In this document: piece by piece, positions 1 to 9,503 of the stretch
Layout: each line of letters opens with the position of its first letter
Position numbering within the stretch: position 1 is the first letter of the stretch
Notes under the pieces: model-generated
Told to the model about the DNA's origin: nothing
The model's database searches: none
The model's input: the letters and a program-made list of their open reading frames with translations, nothing else
Program-made: the position numbers and the translations under genes
NCBI GenBank assembly: GCA_029975295.1
Contig: JARKPK010000056.1
Span: forward strand, 1-64,000
From: Thermoguttaceae bacterium
GTDB lineage: Bacteria; Planctomycetota; Planctomycetia; Pirellulales; Thermoguttaceae
DNA length: 64,000 nucleotides
Direction: 5' to 3'

Positions 1-386
1 GTCGCGTGTTTCCCGCACGGCGGCGTCGCTCGGCATCAGATAGGGCGATTGCGCCCGTTCCGCCGCTGCGCATGAGTGTAGCGCGCCGCCAACGAAACGA
101 CAATGCCATCGACCGTCGTTGGGGGGCCGGTTGCATCGGAACCGCGGCAATCTTGGCACGACGGCGGCAAGAGCCTCCGATCGTCGGAAAAACGACGCGG
201 CCGCGGAACTCTCGGCGGCCGACGGAGGGCGGCCTCTGGTCGATCGGCCTGATGGCATCGCTATCGCGAGCGACGCCAAGCTGCCCCTCGGCGCAGCAAC
301 GTTGCGAGGCCGACGAACGACCGGCCGAATTGTCCCACGCAAACGCCTGCCGCTCTGCCGGTGTGAACATCAGGGATTGCGAGAAT
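1..386. other. Left-edge non-coding stretch
   Basis: No gene is supported here. The open frames crossing this stretch are arginine-rich GC-driven frames that overlap the tail of the TPR-CHAT gene. The window starts inside this intergenic region, so part of a gene further left cannot be excluded. Confidence 0.5.
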
Positions 387-3300
387 CTACGGTCCGTTCT
401 GCGCGGCGGGCGCGGCAGGCTCGGCCGGCGCTGCGCCGGGTTGGGCCGGCGCCGTGTTGGCCGGTGGATCGACCGCTGGCGGGTTGCCGGCCGGCGGTTC
501 TGCCGGCGCGCGGTTGGGCGGCGGTGCGCCGGGTGCGGCCGGCGGGGCAGGCTCGGGCTGCTTGATGCGGAAGTCGTTTTCGGCCGGTTTGTCCGTGGCG
601 GCGGGTTTCGGTCCGGCGTCGATCAGCAGGTAGGCCGCCCAAAAGAACGGGTGGTCGGCCTTGATCAACGGATCGTTGGCGGCTGCTTTGACGCGGGGCT
701 CGCCGGACGGATCGACTTGCGTTTGTTGTGCCAAAAGCACGGCGCGCTGCCAGGCCTCGGGGGCCGACGTATGCGGCAGCTCTTGAGCGAACTCGGCCAC
801 GAGCATTTCACTGGTGCGGCCGCCCGGTCGCCAGCGGCTGATGAGGATCGTCCGCGTGCCGGTGGCCATCAACGCGCAGCTTGTCAGGAACAGATCGTTG
901 CCGGGCCACGGCTTGGGCAGCGATTTGAGCGAGTCTTCGGCCGCCGTGTGGAACCCGGGAATGACCACCTCGGCCGGGCCGCCCCAGGGCAGCGAAAGCC
1001 AATCGATCAGCGCGCTGCCCGGCTTGCCGCGATCCAGCGAGATCGGGCCCCATTCCAGCGGGTTGGCTGAGGTCGGCGGCAAGTCGTCGAGCACGACGAG
1101 CCGATGCAAGATCGATCCGAACACCGACGACGGCGCCGGCAGCGGTCCGCGCAGCAGCACCGTGCCCGGCAAACCGGCGGCCAACCGCTCGGCGGCGCGA
1201 ACGGCCACTTCGGCGTCGTCGCGCGGGAAGAGCTTGCCGGGCGTCACCACCGAGTTGGCCGGCGCGGGCAGCCCGGGCAGGGTCGCCACGGCCAGCGATG
1301 CGGTCGGCGCATAGCGGATGCGCACCCGATTGATGAGCGGCTCGAAGCGGTTTTCGATCTTTACCGTCAGCGCTTCGAAGGGGAGATACCACAGCAGGCC
1401 GTCGGGCACGATGATCAATTCATCGAACGATTGCGTGAAGTCGGCCTTCGAGCCTTTCATCAGTCCTTCGAGCAACTGGTTGGCCGACGCTTGCCAGGCG
1501 GGATCGGCCAGTTCTTTTACGGGCACTTCGTTGTTGGCGGCGAACAGCCCCCATTGCCGCAGCAGTCCTTGCGTTTGCCGGGCCACCGTCGGCGGCGACG
1601 CCACGCTCCAATAGCTGTACCGCTCGTTGTTCAACAGAAATCCGTAGGTTTGCCGGCTCGTGGCGAAAAACACCAGCAGGGCGCGGCCCGGCGGCAATGC
1701 CTTCTGAATCGCCTGCGTTTCCATCAACGGCGGGAAAACCAGGCTGGCCGGTTCGCGCCGCACGGCGATTTCGCGCAGCGCGGCCTCTTGCTGCACGCTG
1801 ACGGCGACCAGACGTTGCCAAACGGCCGATTGCTCGCGGGCCACTTCGGCGTCGGCCGGCGCCAGCGGCTGCTGCGCCAGCGCCCGCCGCAGCTCGCTTG
1901 CCGTTTTCGAGAGCTGGGCGTAGGCCGGGTAGCGGGCCAGCAGGTCTTGACGGTGCAATCGCGAGGCGGCGTCGAGCTGTTCGATCGGCGCTTCGAGAAC
2001 CCAACGCAGCGACAAGAGCCGCCCGCCCATCGGCAACGTGGTGAAAAAGCGGTGCCGACGCGCGCGATCGGCAATTTGCAGGGCCGTTTCATACTCTTTG
2101 CGGTCGAGGGCGATTTCGAACCAGCGCTCGTACGGCCCGGGGTGCGGGGTGGTGAGCACGGCCAGGGCTTCCAGGGGATCCGACTGCCAGTCGCTCGGCT
2201 GCGGATCGCGGAGCACTTCGCCGTACATCTCCATCGCCACCCGCGGCGTTACATTGCGGCTGCCGCAGAGCACGTCGGCCAACTTGATGTGATACAGCCA
2301 GTAGCCGCCTTGCTGCATGAAGGCCAGCACGGTGCGCAATGCGGCGTCGCCCTCGGCGGCGCGCCCTTGCTGGTAGCTGATTAAGGCGCTGAGGTAGCCG
2401 GCGCGGGCGCCGATGCGGCCCTGGCCCATCAGCCGTCGGCCGACCACCACTTGCGCTTCGGCCAGCAGATCGCGGGCTTGGGCCGCTTGCCCCTGAAACG
2501 CGGCGATTTCGCACGCCGAAAGAAGCAACGACGCCCGAAGCTGCCGCAGGTTCTTCACCTTGGCCCATTGCGCCGCAGCCGCCAACGGCGCCACAACGCC
2601 CGGGCGATTGGCCAATTGATGCACTAAGGCCGTATAGCGAAAGGCTTCTTCCAGCGTGCCCAGGTCGTCGTAATGGAACGCCGAATAGGTCGATTCCTCG
2701 AAATACTTGGCTGCCGTCGGATAGTCGCCGTTGGCCAGAGCCAGGCGGCCCAACTCCAGCAACGCCACGCAGGTGAGCGGATGATCGTATTCGCCGCCGG
2801 CCACCAATGATTGCTTCAAAGCGTTGATCCCTTGAGCCTCCTTGCCCGCCGCCACCAGCGCCAGCCCCAGTTGAAGGTTGATCCACGCCTCGGACCAGTG
2901 GTTCGGCGGGCCCGGGCGGCGCATCAGGGCGTTGGCCACCTCTTGCGTCAGCGGATCGTAGGAGCACGTTGGGCCGAGAATCTTCGCCCGACGCCGCATG
3001 GCCAGGGCCGTGCAGCGGACAATCTCTTGAACGTTCACCGGATACAGGGTGGCCGGCTGCACCGGGCCGCCGCGCTTGATCTGCGCGTTGACGTCGATCT
3101 GCCCCTGGGCAATCAACGTCGTCGTCGGGTAGTGGCCCAGGCGGGCCGTGCGCGAGCTGGCGCCCCAGGGCACGGGCCGCACGGTGGTCATCGGGCGAAT
3201 CGTCGGGGCGAACTGCACACGGATCATCCAGTCGGAGTACGCCACATAAAGCCGCAGCGCTGCCGTGTAATGGCTCAGCGCTTCGTCCAACCGGCCCATT

Positions 3301-3713
3301 TCGTGGTAGCACTCGCCCACCATCGTCTCGTAGCAGATCGAGTCGATCCAACGGGCCTGCGAGGTTTTGATCGCACCGCGCACCTGATCTTCGAACAGCT
3401 TCAGCGCGTCACGATATTCGCCGTCGAAAAAGTTCGGAAAGATGCCGAAGTATTCCGGCGAAGGGGCTCCGCGGTTTCCCGTTTGAGCCGATGCCGGCGC
3501 CGAGCAACTCAGCAGGAACGCCGGTACAAGAACGGCCAAAGCAATCAATCGCAATACCGGTGCGGCGCACCGCCGGGCCTCGGCCCTTAGCGGCCCACAG
3601 ACGGCCGGCGGCCCGTGCTCCGCAGCGCCTTCGCTCGCGGTCGAAGACAATTGCGTTGCCCGAAGCGAGGGCCTTGGCGGAAAACGGCCGCAAGCGAGGG
3701 AATCGGAACGCAT
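387..3713 (-). CDS. Exported TPR-repeat protein with C-terminal CHAT (caspase-like) domain
   Basis: This is a 1108-residue protein. The N-terminus carries a basic stretch, then a hydrophobic segment ending near SAPASAQ, so it is probably exported or membrane-anchored. The middle is a long alpha-helical array of TPR-like repeats (for example EALSHYTAALRLY and DYPTAAKYFEEST). The last third is a CHAT domain, with the typical IIVPDGLLWYLPFEAL segment and the presumed dyad His922 (GFHTAAE) and Cys946 (LTSCALM). The protein ends in a tail of about 75 residues rich in Pro and Ala. The ATG at 3713 is preceded by GGAGGAGG nine bases upstream, which decides the start; the frame stays open to 3959. CHAT proteins are caspase-related peptidases or scaffolds. 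The His-to-Cys spacing of 24 residues is shorter than in most family members, so activity is uncertain. No partner gene is adjacent. Confidence 0.85.
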   Translation of the reverse strand: MRSDSLACGRFPPRPSLRATQLSSTASEGAAEHGPPAVCGPLRAEARRCAAPVLRLIALAVLVPAFLLSCSAPASAQTGNRGAPSPEYFGIFPNFFDGEYRDALKLFEDQVRGAIKTSQARWIDSICYETMVGECYHEMGRLDEALSHYTAALRLYVAYSDWMIRVQFAPTIRPMTTVRPVPWGASSRTARLGHYPTTTLIAQGQIDVNAQIKRGGPVQPATLYPVNVQEIVRCTALAMRRRAKILGPTCSYDPLTQEVANALMRRPGPPNHWSEAWINLQLGLALVAAGKEAQGINALKQSLVAGGEYDHPLTCVALLELGRLALANGDYPTAAKYFEESTYSAFHYDDLGTLEEAFRYTALVHQLANRPGVVAPLAAAAQWAKVKNLRQLRASLLLSACEIAAFQGQAAQARDLLAEAQVVVGRRLMGQGRIGARAGYLSALISYQQGRAAEGDAALRTVLAFMQQGGYWLYHIKLADVLCGSRNVTPRVAMEMYGEVLRDPQPSDWQSDPLEALAVLTTPHPGPYERWFEIALDRKEYETALQIADRARRHRFFTTLPMGGRLLSLRWVLEAPIEQLDAASRLHRQDLLARYPAYAQLSKTASELRRALAQQPLAPADAEVAREQSAVWQRLVAVSVQQEAALREIAVRREPASLVFPPLMETQAIQKALPPGRALLVFFATSRQTYGFLLNNERYSYWSVASPPTVARQTQGLLRQWGLFAANNEVPVKELADPAWQASANQLLEGLMKGSKADFTQSFDELIIVPDGLLWYLPFEALTVKIENRFEPLINRVRIRYAPTASLAVATLPGLPAPANSVVTPGKLFPRDDAEVAVRAAERLAAGLPGTVLLRGPLPAPSSVFGSILHRLVVLDDLPPTSANPLEWGPISLDRGKPGSALIDWLSLPWGGPAEVVIPGFHTAAEDSLKSLPKPWPGNDLFLTSCALMATGTRTILISRWRPGGRTSEMLVAEFAQELPHTSAPEAWQRAVLLAQQTQVDPSGEPRVKAAANDPLIKADHPFFWAAYLLIDAGPKPAATDKPAENDFRIKQPEPAPPAAPGAPPPNRAPAEPPAGNPPAVDPPANTAPAQPGAAPAEPAAPAAQNGP

Positions 3714-4349
3714 CGGCAGGGCCTCCTCCGGGCGCGGTGGGCGCACCCTTCTACCAGTTCCACGTGGGACGATCGCTCGAACTCCGGCCCATTCGTGCGG
3801 GAAAACACGTTGGCCTTGGCTATCGAACGCGCCCGATCCATAGGCGACCGCTTGACCCGAAACGCCGGCCAATCGGCCGCCACCCCCACGGATCCATTCT
3901 AAAGGAAACCGCGGCAAAGCGAAAACAGCGCGAGCCCCCAATGCCCCGGCGCCCGACATTCACCGCCCACCGGGCAGAAGCCAGTCGGTTGCCGCCGTTT
4001 GCGGCCGGTTGTTTTGGGGCGTCGGGCAGAGCCGTCGGTCCTCGGCCGTGGGATGCCCGGGGCCGCGCGGCCGGTTCTTCAAGAATAACGCACTGCCGGA
4101 AGCAAGGATTCGCATTGCCAGTAAAGTTTCGGCTCGGTGGCGGCCGATAACGATGCTGACGTTTGTAGCGATTGTAGCGGCTGTAGCGCCTTGGTGCGGT
4201 TGTACGGCCGAAGATGGTCTGCACGATAGCGAAAGCGACCGCGAACGAAGCGCCGAGCCGAGCACGCACGCTGGGGATTGGTTGTCGCTTTCGATATGGT
4301 GCGGCTCTGTTCAGATAATTTGGGTAAACCTGCGAAGACGAGGTTTGTG
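3714..4349. other. Intergenic region with a TGTAGCG triplet repeat
   Basis: This gap lies between two divergent genes and should hold both promoters. I see no convincing -35/-10 pair. It contains three head-to-tail copies of TGTAGCG in a 9-bp period at 4164-4188. No gene is supported. Confidence 0.4.
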
Positions 4350-4595
4350 ATGAAGATCACCTCGGGTCAGAAACTGTGGGGTTTGGTGCTCTCGGCTTCG
4401 GTGTGCCTGAGCAGCTTGGGCACGTTGGGTTGCCAAGTGGAAGTCGGCGGGCAGACGCTTCCCAGCCCCTATTACTTGACCGACGACGTGCAGTACTTCC
4501 CGCGCGGCCATGAGTTCAAGCTCTACAACGAGGCCGCCGCGATGAAGGCCTACAATGAACAGGTTGCGCGGCAGCAGCAACAGCAGGCAAGATAG
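4350..4595 (+). CDS. Small exported or lipoprotein-like protein, planctomycete type
   Basis: This is an 81-residue protein. Its N-terminus has a Lys-containing start, a hydrophobic stretch (LWGLVLSASVCLSSLG) and then TLGC, a weak lipobox, so it is probably exported and possibly lipidated. The mature part contains LPSPYYLTDDVQYFPRG and ends in a Gln-rich run (QQQQQ). I chose the ATG at 4350 because it begins directly before the signal-like segment; the frame stays open upstream to 4278. No family with a known function was recognised. It resembles short conserved hypotheticals of planctomycetes, which is recollection and not a search result. Confidence 0.7.
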   Translation: MKITSGQKLWGLVLSASVCLSSLGTLGCQVEVGGQTLPSPYYLTDDVQYFPRGHEFKLYNEAAAMKAYNEQVARQQQQQAR

Positions 4596-4809
4596 TCGCC
4601 GCTTCGGGGGGGACGGCGCCCGAAGTTGCTGACATCCGCTGCCGCAACGGCCTGACGAGGGCTGCGGGGCGGGCGTCGGCAATTTCGGTTTTCTTGAAGA
4701 GACTTCCATCCGGCCAAACGCAGCGGAGTGCAGCCGGCCGCAACGCGGACAGTTGCGGTTGGCGATGATGCCAAAACGGGTGTTCGCGGCGCCGAAGCGG
4801 TGTTCGACC

Positions 4810-5232
4810 ATGCTGATTGCACAAGTAGCGCCTGACGTGCAACATTGGATCCACTTGGGGCTGGTTTGGGTCGGCTTCGGCGCGGTGGTCGGCTGGATCG
4901 CCCGCGCCATCCTTCCGCTTCGGCATCCCATCGGTTCGGCCGGCACGATTGTCGTGGGCATGATCGGCAGCACCATGGGGTTGTTGTGCTATTCGCTGTT
5001 CTTTCCCGCAGGCCGCGACCATCCTCTGAGCATCAGCGGCTTCGCGGCCTCGGTGGTCGCCTGCTGGATCGTCCTTGTGCTTTACCAACCTTGGGTTGCC
5101 TGGCAAACGCGCAGGGCGGCCGCCGCGCAGCCATCTGCGGCAGCGGCCGATGCTCCGGCGACGCCGGCCGACGCCCCTTGGCCTCCGGTTGTGCGCTCAC
5201 CGATCGGCGCCGAGAAGGAACGCGCCGTCTGA
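4810..5232 (+). CDS. GlsB/YeaQ/YmgE-family membrane protein (transglycosylase-associated type)
   Basis: This is a 140-residue protein with three predicted membrane segments (about residues 12-32, 42-62 and 70-92), followed by an Ala/Pro-rich cytoplasmic tail. The first segment with GWIARAIL, followed by GTIVVGMIGSTMG, follows the glycine-rich pattern of the GlsB/YeaQ/YmgE family. These are small inner-membrane proteins often linked to stress, and their biochemical role is not settled. The ATG at 4810 starts directly before the hydrophobic part, and other in-frame starts lie upstream. The tail of about 40 residues is longer than in the typical family member of 80-90 residues. Confidence 0.75.
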   Translation: MLIAQVAPDVQHWIHLGLVWVGFGAVVGWIARAILPLRHPIGSAGTIVVGMIGSTMGLLCYSLFFPAGRDHPLSISGFAASVVACWIVLVLYQPWVAWQTRRAAAAQPSAAAADAPATPADAPWPPVVRSPIGAEKERAV

Positions 5233-5647
5233 CCGAATCGCTCTAGCGTCGGTTGGGTCCATGATTTTCTTTCCAGGCGGCAAGCCGATGGCGGCGGGCC
5301 CCATCGACGCGGAATTGGCACGATAGGGCCGTCCGGTTTTTCCGTTTCGGATTGCCGGTCTGGCAGACTCTGCGCAACTGTCTGCGCCGCCGACCCGCGG
5401 GGCGTTGTTCTCGGCACAGGCGCTTCTTTTTAGCCGGGCATTGCCGTGCAGTTGCGTTGTGCCGAGCAGGTTCCCGCTGTCTTCGGTAGCGGACGGAAGG
5501 TTTGCTCCCATCGTGTCGCGCGCGGCGAAATCCTTTGCGGCCGCGGTTTTCCGTGGCCGATAGCCCGAAGGGAGACACGATTGCAGCGTCGGTCGCCGAG
5601 GCGGGGGACTCGGCCGTCGGTTGACGGAACGCAGAAAGGATGGGCGA
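5233..5647. other. Intergenic gap, nothing recognised
   Basis: There is no supported gene, clear terminator or promoter in this 415-bp stretch between the GlsB-like gene and a small hypothetical gene. The frames that cross it are compositionally biased and have no start-site signals. Confidence 0.4.
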
Positions 5648-5962
5648 ATGAAAAAAGACACTTTTCGCGTGGTGACGCGCGGGGCGGATGGGCAAATCCG
5701 CATCCGCGACTACGACTCGGCCGAGGCATTGCTGAAACGCCACGTTCAAGTCGGGATCGACGATTGCAGCGCCGACTTGGACCTTCGCGGCCTGCCGGTC
5801 TTTCGCGGGCTGATCGGTCCGATTCCCGAAGGAAAAAACATCATTCGTTACGAGTCGCCGGAGGTGTTTGAAACGTTGACGAAGGATTGGAGCGCACCGA
5901 GAACCTCGCGCCGCGCACGGAACAAAGCTCGCCAAGCGGAGGAACATCCGCCTGGGGCCTGA
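5648..5962 (+). CDS. Hypothetical protein, 104 aa
   Basis: This soluble protein of 104 residues has no signal peptide or membrane segment. The ATG at 5648 follows a purine-rich GAAAGGA at a suitable distance, and the next in-frame start upstream lacks one. The N-terminal 75 residues look like a compact alpha/beta unit (TFRVVTRGADGQIRIRDY, then IIRYESPEVFETL). The C-terminus is strongly basic (RTSRRARNKARQ). I do not recognise the family. It is judged real because of the ribosome binding site and the non-repetitive composition. Confidence 0.6.
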   Translation: MKKDTFRVVTRGADGQIRIRDYDSAEALLKRHVQVGIDDCSADLDLRGLPVFRGLIGPIPEGKNIIRYESPEVFETLTKDWSAPRTSRRARNKARQAEEHPPGA

Positions 5963-6350
5963 GTTGGCGTCGCCAGATGAAGTGCGGCGGCGATAGCGGT
6001 TCCTGCCGCGCCCATCGTCGGCCGCTCGGAGCACCTTCGCAGGCGATGCTCCGAACCCCTTCGACGGCGACGCACTACCCGAACAGCCCGACGGCCCGAT
6101 GCTCGGAAGGGCATCGGCCCGACGCTCCGCCACCCTAGAGCCGGGGCGGGCAGTTCCGTCCGGTAACTACCGAAAACGGAACAGCCTTCGCCTCGGTCAA
6201 CGCGAACGGCCGGAACGCCGGGAACATGCCGACGGGCCGAGCGCACCGCAGAGGTTCGTTCAATGCAGTCTGGGCGATGCGAATCGTATCGGCCCCCAAC
6301 CTGTGCCCGCCTCGGCAAAGCACCGGCTGGTTCGGTCGATCGGTTCGCCT

Positions 6351-6540
6351 CGCCCGACCGCTTTTTCTTGTCCAATTCAGCCTGCATTCAAGAAGCAACC
6401 GCCCGTTGCTCTCTGGACCTCGCAACGTCGCCCGACCGCTTTTTCTTGTCCAACTCCATCATGACCTGCAAGCCTCAGTCGGATTGGGGCGCTGCGCAGC
6501 CGAGATATTTCAACCGCCTTGTCTTGTCCAATTCAGCCCG
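6351..6540. repeat. Three direct repeats spaced exactly 78 bp apart
   Basis: The core TCTTGTCCAA starts at 6366, 6444 and 6522, a period of 78 bp both times. Copies 1 and 2 are identical over 25 bases (6351-6375 and 6429-6453). Copies 1 and 3 share TCTTGTCCAATTCAGCC (6366-6382 and 6522-6538). The intervening sequences differ. There are only three copies, copy 3 diverges on its left side, and no cas genes lie nearby. Confidence 0.75.
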
Positions 6541-6666
6541 CGTTGCCGCGCACGCGTTCAGGAAACGGGCACAGGCCCGTGTTGCCGGGTGCGTACTCCG
6601 ACTGGCTGCGGCAAAGCCCAATGGGGACGGGATTCGTTAGGAAACAAACGCCCGACGGCAAAAGCG

Positions 6667-6700
6667 AACGCCCCGCAACGCAGTCGTACCGGGCGTTTTT
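6667..6700 (+). terminator. Possible rho-independent terminator
   Basis: AACGCCC (6667-6673) pairs with GGGCGTT (6691-6697), and the right arm runs into a T stretch ending at 6700. The loop of 17 bases is long, so the structure is weak. No + strand gene ends immediately before it, so it would terminate transcription coming from the repeat patch or from the small gene ending at 5962. Confidence 0.35.
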
Positions 6701-6778
6701 GATCAGAAGCCGCCGCCGACGAGACGAGTTCCCTCGATGGTGGGGATTGCCGGGGCGGGGCGCTTCAGAAATTGCGAG

Positions 6779-6862
6779 TGCCCGGGAGAGGATTTGAACC
6801 TCCAAGACCTTGCGGTCACATGGTCCTGAGCCATGCGCGTCTGCCAATTCCGCCACCCGGGC
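6779..6862 (-). tRNA. tRNA-Leu (anticodon CAG)
   Basis: The gene is 84 nt long and folds as a class II tRNA. The acceptor stem is GCCCGGG with CCCGGGC and discriminator A. The D-arm region contains TGGCGGAATTGGCAGACGC. The anticodon stem CATGG/CCATG carries the loop CTCAGGA, with the CAG anticodon at 6826-6828. A variable arm (TGACCGCAAGGTCTT) follows, then the T arm GAGGTTCAAATCCTC. The CCA end is not encoded. It decodes CUG, the preferred Leu codon in a GC-rich genome. Confidence 0.96.
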
Positions 6863-7106
6863 CGACTTTCCTTTTCTAACCACAATCGGGGTCGGTTGCA
6901 AGGGGGCGACCGCGAGTCCGTTCCCGTGCTCCGGTGCGTGCGCGTTCGATGGGCCTTCAGCGGTCGCGACATCCTCTAACCATGCGACATCTGCCGGCCA
7001 TGCGTCGGTTCCGCACGCGGTATGAGCGTAAGGAGCGTAAGGAAGGAACGAGAGCTTCGCGCTTAGCGCCGCTACCCACGGATCCGACCTGTCGATCGAT
7101 GTTCGG

Positions 7107-8855
7107 CTATCGGCTGCGGACGCGGTCGCGCAGGGCGATCAGCGACTTCATCACCGAATAGAGTGCGCCGCCCGAGCCGCCCGACGCCGGGCCGCTCGCA
7201 TCGCCGCCGGCGCCGGCCGCCCCTGCGCCCGGCAGGCCGAAGGCGTCGTGCAGCAGGCAGTAGAGCCGATAGAGTTCGGCATAGATTTGGGCGGCCGCCT
7301 TGTTGGGGCGATAGACCTCGGGCTTCACGCCGGTCATGCGGCGCTGGGCTTTGGCAACATCGGGATATGCCCCGCCGACGACCGCGCCGAACACGGCCGC
7401 CCCCAGCGCGCAGGTTTGCGGCGCTCGGCTGATTTTCATAGGGCGGTTGCACACATCCGCGTAGATTTGCATTACCAGCGGGTTCTTTTCGGCGATGCCA
7501 CCGCAGTTGACCACTTCGTCCACCTTCAGGCCGTATTCCTCGAAGCGGTTGATAATCCGCAGCGCGCCGAAGGCCGTGGCCTCGATCAGTGCCCGATAGA
7601 CCTCGGCGGCCGTGGTGTGCAGCGTTTGCCCCACCAACAGCCCGGTGAGCAGCGGATCGACAAGGATCGTGCGATTGCCGTTGTTCCAATCGAGAGCGAG
7701 CAGGCCGCTTTCGCCGGGGCGGAGCTTGGCGGCGTCGCGCGAAAGCCGTTCGTGCGGATCGCCGTTGCGGGTGTACTCGGCCGGCGCAAGGTAGCGGACG
7801 AACCAGTGAAAGATGTCGCCGACGGCCGACTGACCCGCCTCCAGCCCGTACATCCCCGGGATGATCGAGCCAGGCACGATGCCGCACAGGCCGGGCACGT
7901 CGGGCAGTTGGGCCTCGCCCGGGGCGACGAGCATGTCGCACGTGCTGGTGCCGATGATCTTCACCAGCCGTCCGGGTTTGATGCCCGCCCCCACCGCGCC
8001 CATGTGCGCGTCGAACGCACCAACGGCCACCGGCACGCCCTCGGGCAGGCCAACCCGGGCGGCCACCTCCGCAGCCAACCGACCGGCGGGCCGATCGGAG
8101 GTTTGCGCCGGCGTGGCGTAGTGCTCGCGAATGCGGGGCAGGTCGGGATCGAGTTGAGCCAGAAAGTCGGCACTGGGCAACCCGCCCCACGATTCGTGAT
8201 ACATCGCCTTGTGCCCGGCCGCACAGATGCCGCGCGGCAGGGTGTCGGGATCGGTTCGCCCGGTGACGAAGGCGGGCACGAAGTCGGCCAACTCCACCCA
8301 GCTATAGGCGGCCTCGAACACCCGCGGGGCGGTCCGCTTGCAGTGCAACAGCTTCGACCAGAACCACTCGCTGCTATACACCCCGCCGCACTTGGCCAGG
8401 TAGGGTTCGCCGCAGCGACGGGCCAGGTCGGAGATTTCCGCAGCCTCGGCATACGAGGTGTGGTCTTTCCACAGCCAGGCGTGGGCGGCCGGGTTGCGGC
8501 GGAACTCGGGCCGAAGCGCCAGCGGCCGGCCTTGGCGATCGACCGGCAGCGGGGTCGAGCCGGTCGTGTCGATGCCGATGCCCACCACGGCCTCGGGCGA
8601 AAAGCCTTTGCGTTTTCGGGCTGCGCGAACCGCTCCGCCGACAGATTGATAGAAGCCCTCGATGTAGTCGGCCGGGTTTTGCCGGGCCAGGTGCGGGTCT
8701 TTCGGATCGACGATCACGCCGGCTGTGCCGCTGGGGTAGTTGAACACGGACGAGCCGACCTCGCTGCCGTCAGCCGTATCGACCACCACCGCCCGAACGC
8801 TATTGGTGCCGTAGTCCACACCGATAGACAACCGCGATTTCTGTTGTTTGGTCAT
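7107..8855 (-). CDS. araB: Ribulokinase
   Basis: This is a 582-residue FGGY-family sugar kinase. It would phosphorylate L-ribulose (or a related ketose) to ribulose 5-phosphate with ATP in the cytoplasm. The N-terminal ATP-binding motif IGVDYGTNSVRAVVVD, the GIDTTGSTPLPVD segment, the substrate-side WKDHT motif, and the second ATPase lobe (GTSTCDML, then GGIAEKNPLVMQIYADV) match bacterial AraB in order and total length. No araA, araD or araC gene is nearby, so the sugar pathway genes must be elsewhere, or the enzyme uses another ketose. The last 25 residues before the end are Gly/Ala-rich. Confidence 0.92.
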   Translation of the reverse strand: MTKQQKSRLSIGVDYGTNSVRAVVVDTADGSEVGSSVFNYPSGTAGVIVDPKDPHLARQNPADYIEGFYQSVGGAVRAARKRKGFSPEAVVGIGIDTTGSTPLPVDRQGRPLALRPEFRRNPAAHAWLWKDHTSYAEAAEISDLARRCGEPYLAKCGGVYSSEWFWSKLLHCKRTAPRVFEAAYSWVELADFVPAFVTGRTDPDTLPRGICAAGHKAMYHESWGGLPSADFLAQLDPDLPRIREHYATPAQTSDRPAGRLAAEVAARVGLPEGVPVAVGAFDAHMGAVGAGIKPGRLVKIIGTSTCDMLVAPGEAQLPDVPGLCGIVPGSIIPGMYGLEAGQSAVGDIFHWFVRYLAPAEYTRNGDPHERLSRDAAKLRPGESGLLALDWNNGNRTILVDPLLTGLLVGQTLHTTAAEVYRALIEATAFGALRIINRFEEYGLKVDEVVNCGGIAEKNPLVMQIYADVCNRPMKISRAPQTCALGAAVFGAVVGGAYPDVAKAQRRMTGVKPEVYRPNKAAAQIYAELYRLYCLLHDAFGLPGAGAAGAGGDASGPASGGSGGALYSVMKSLIALRDRVRSR

Positions 8856-9503
8856 GGTTGAACATTCCGCAAGCGAGCTATTCCGCAGACAACTGTTTCA
8901 TCGAGGTTCGACCTGTCGGGCGACCGCGCCGCGACAGGCTGCGCGAAGCCGTTTTCACGCCTTGAAATAATCGAACACACCGGTACGAACGAAAGCAGCG
9001 CTGGCCGAGGCGTCGCTGCCTCCGCACGGCTGAGCCGCATCTGAGCACGACTGGCTGCGCCAACTAATGACTGGCAACGCGCCGGCCGACGGAGCCGCCG
9101 ACGCAGGCATTGTACCGCGGCATTGTGCGGGCGATCTACTCCGCCGGCAAACGCCCCGCGGCCGTTCTCTCGCCGGTTTGCCGCGACGGGCCGAACGCCG
9201 GCAGAGAATCTTGCTTTTCCAAGCCGTTGTGGGCCAAGATAATTCCTGTACGGGGCGTTTCCAATGCAAAAACGCGCAAACCATCGCGCGCCGGGCTTTT
9301 CAGCAAGCGTTGGTTGGCTTAGGCTATCTCGATCGTGCTTCAGCCGCCGATCGCCTATCGGATTGCGACGGCAAGGGGGCTCTCCTAAGCGCCGGAAATG
9401 CAATGCAACCGCAAGATCGCCTTCCATCCGCAGCCGCCGCCGGCCGACCGCGCGCCGGCCTCGTTGCATTGTTGTTTTGAGCATCCATAGGTTCGGTCCG
9501 CGT
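8856..9503. other. Intergenic region between divergent genes
   Basis: This 648-bp gap lies between ribulokinase (minus) and the CorA-like gene (plus). It should hold both promoters, but I see no convincing -35/-10 pair. The frames crossing it are GC-driven and have no supporting signals. Confidence 0.4.

Larger units (their letters stand above)
5963..6778. other. Non-coding patch with phased repeats
   Basis: This 816-bp gap holds the 78-bp-phased direct repeats (6351-6540), a short perfect hairpin (ACGGGC-ACAG-GCCCGT) near 6555-6570, and a terminator-like structure at 6667-6700. No open frame here has convincing composition or a ribosome binding site, although frames on both strands run through the repeats. 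Confidence 0.5.

Noticed and set aside
6-1070. Plus-strand frame at the left edge
   Set aside because: Arg-rich throughout, runs over the Pro/Ala-rich tail of the TPR-CHAT gene, and has no start signals.
6351-6540. CRISPR array
   Set aside because: Only three repeat copies of changing length, spacers of about 50 bp, no leader and no cas genes. The exact 78-bp period alone is not enough.
7248-8861. Plus-strand frame of 537 codons opposite ribulokinase
   Set aside because: Antisense shadow of araB. The translation lacks hydrophobic core or motifs.
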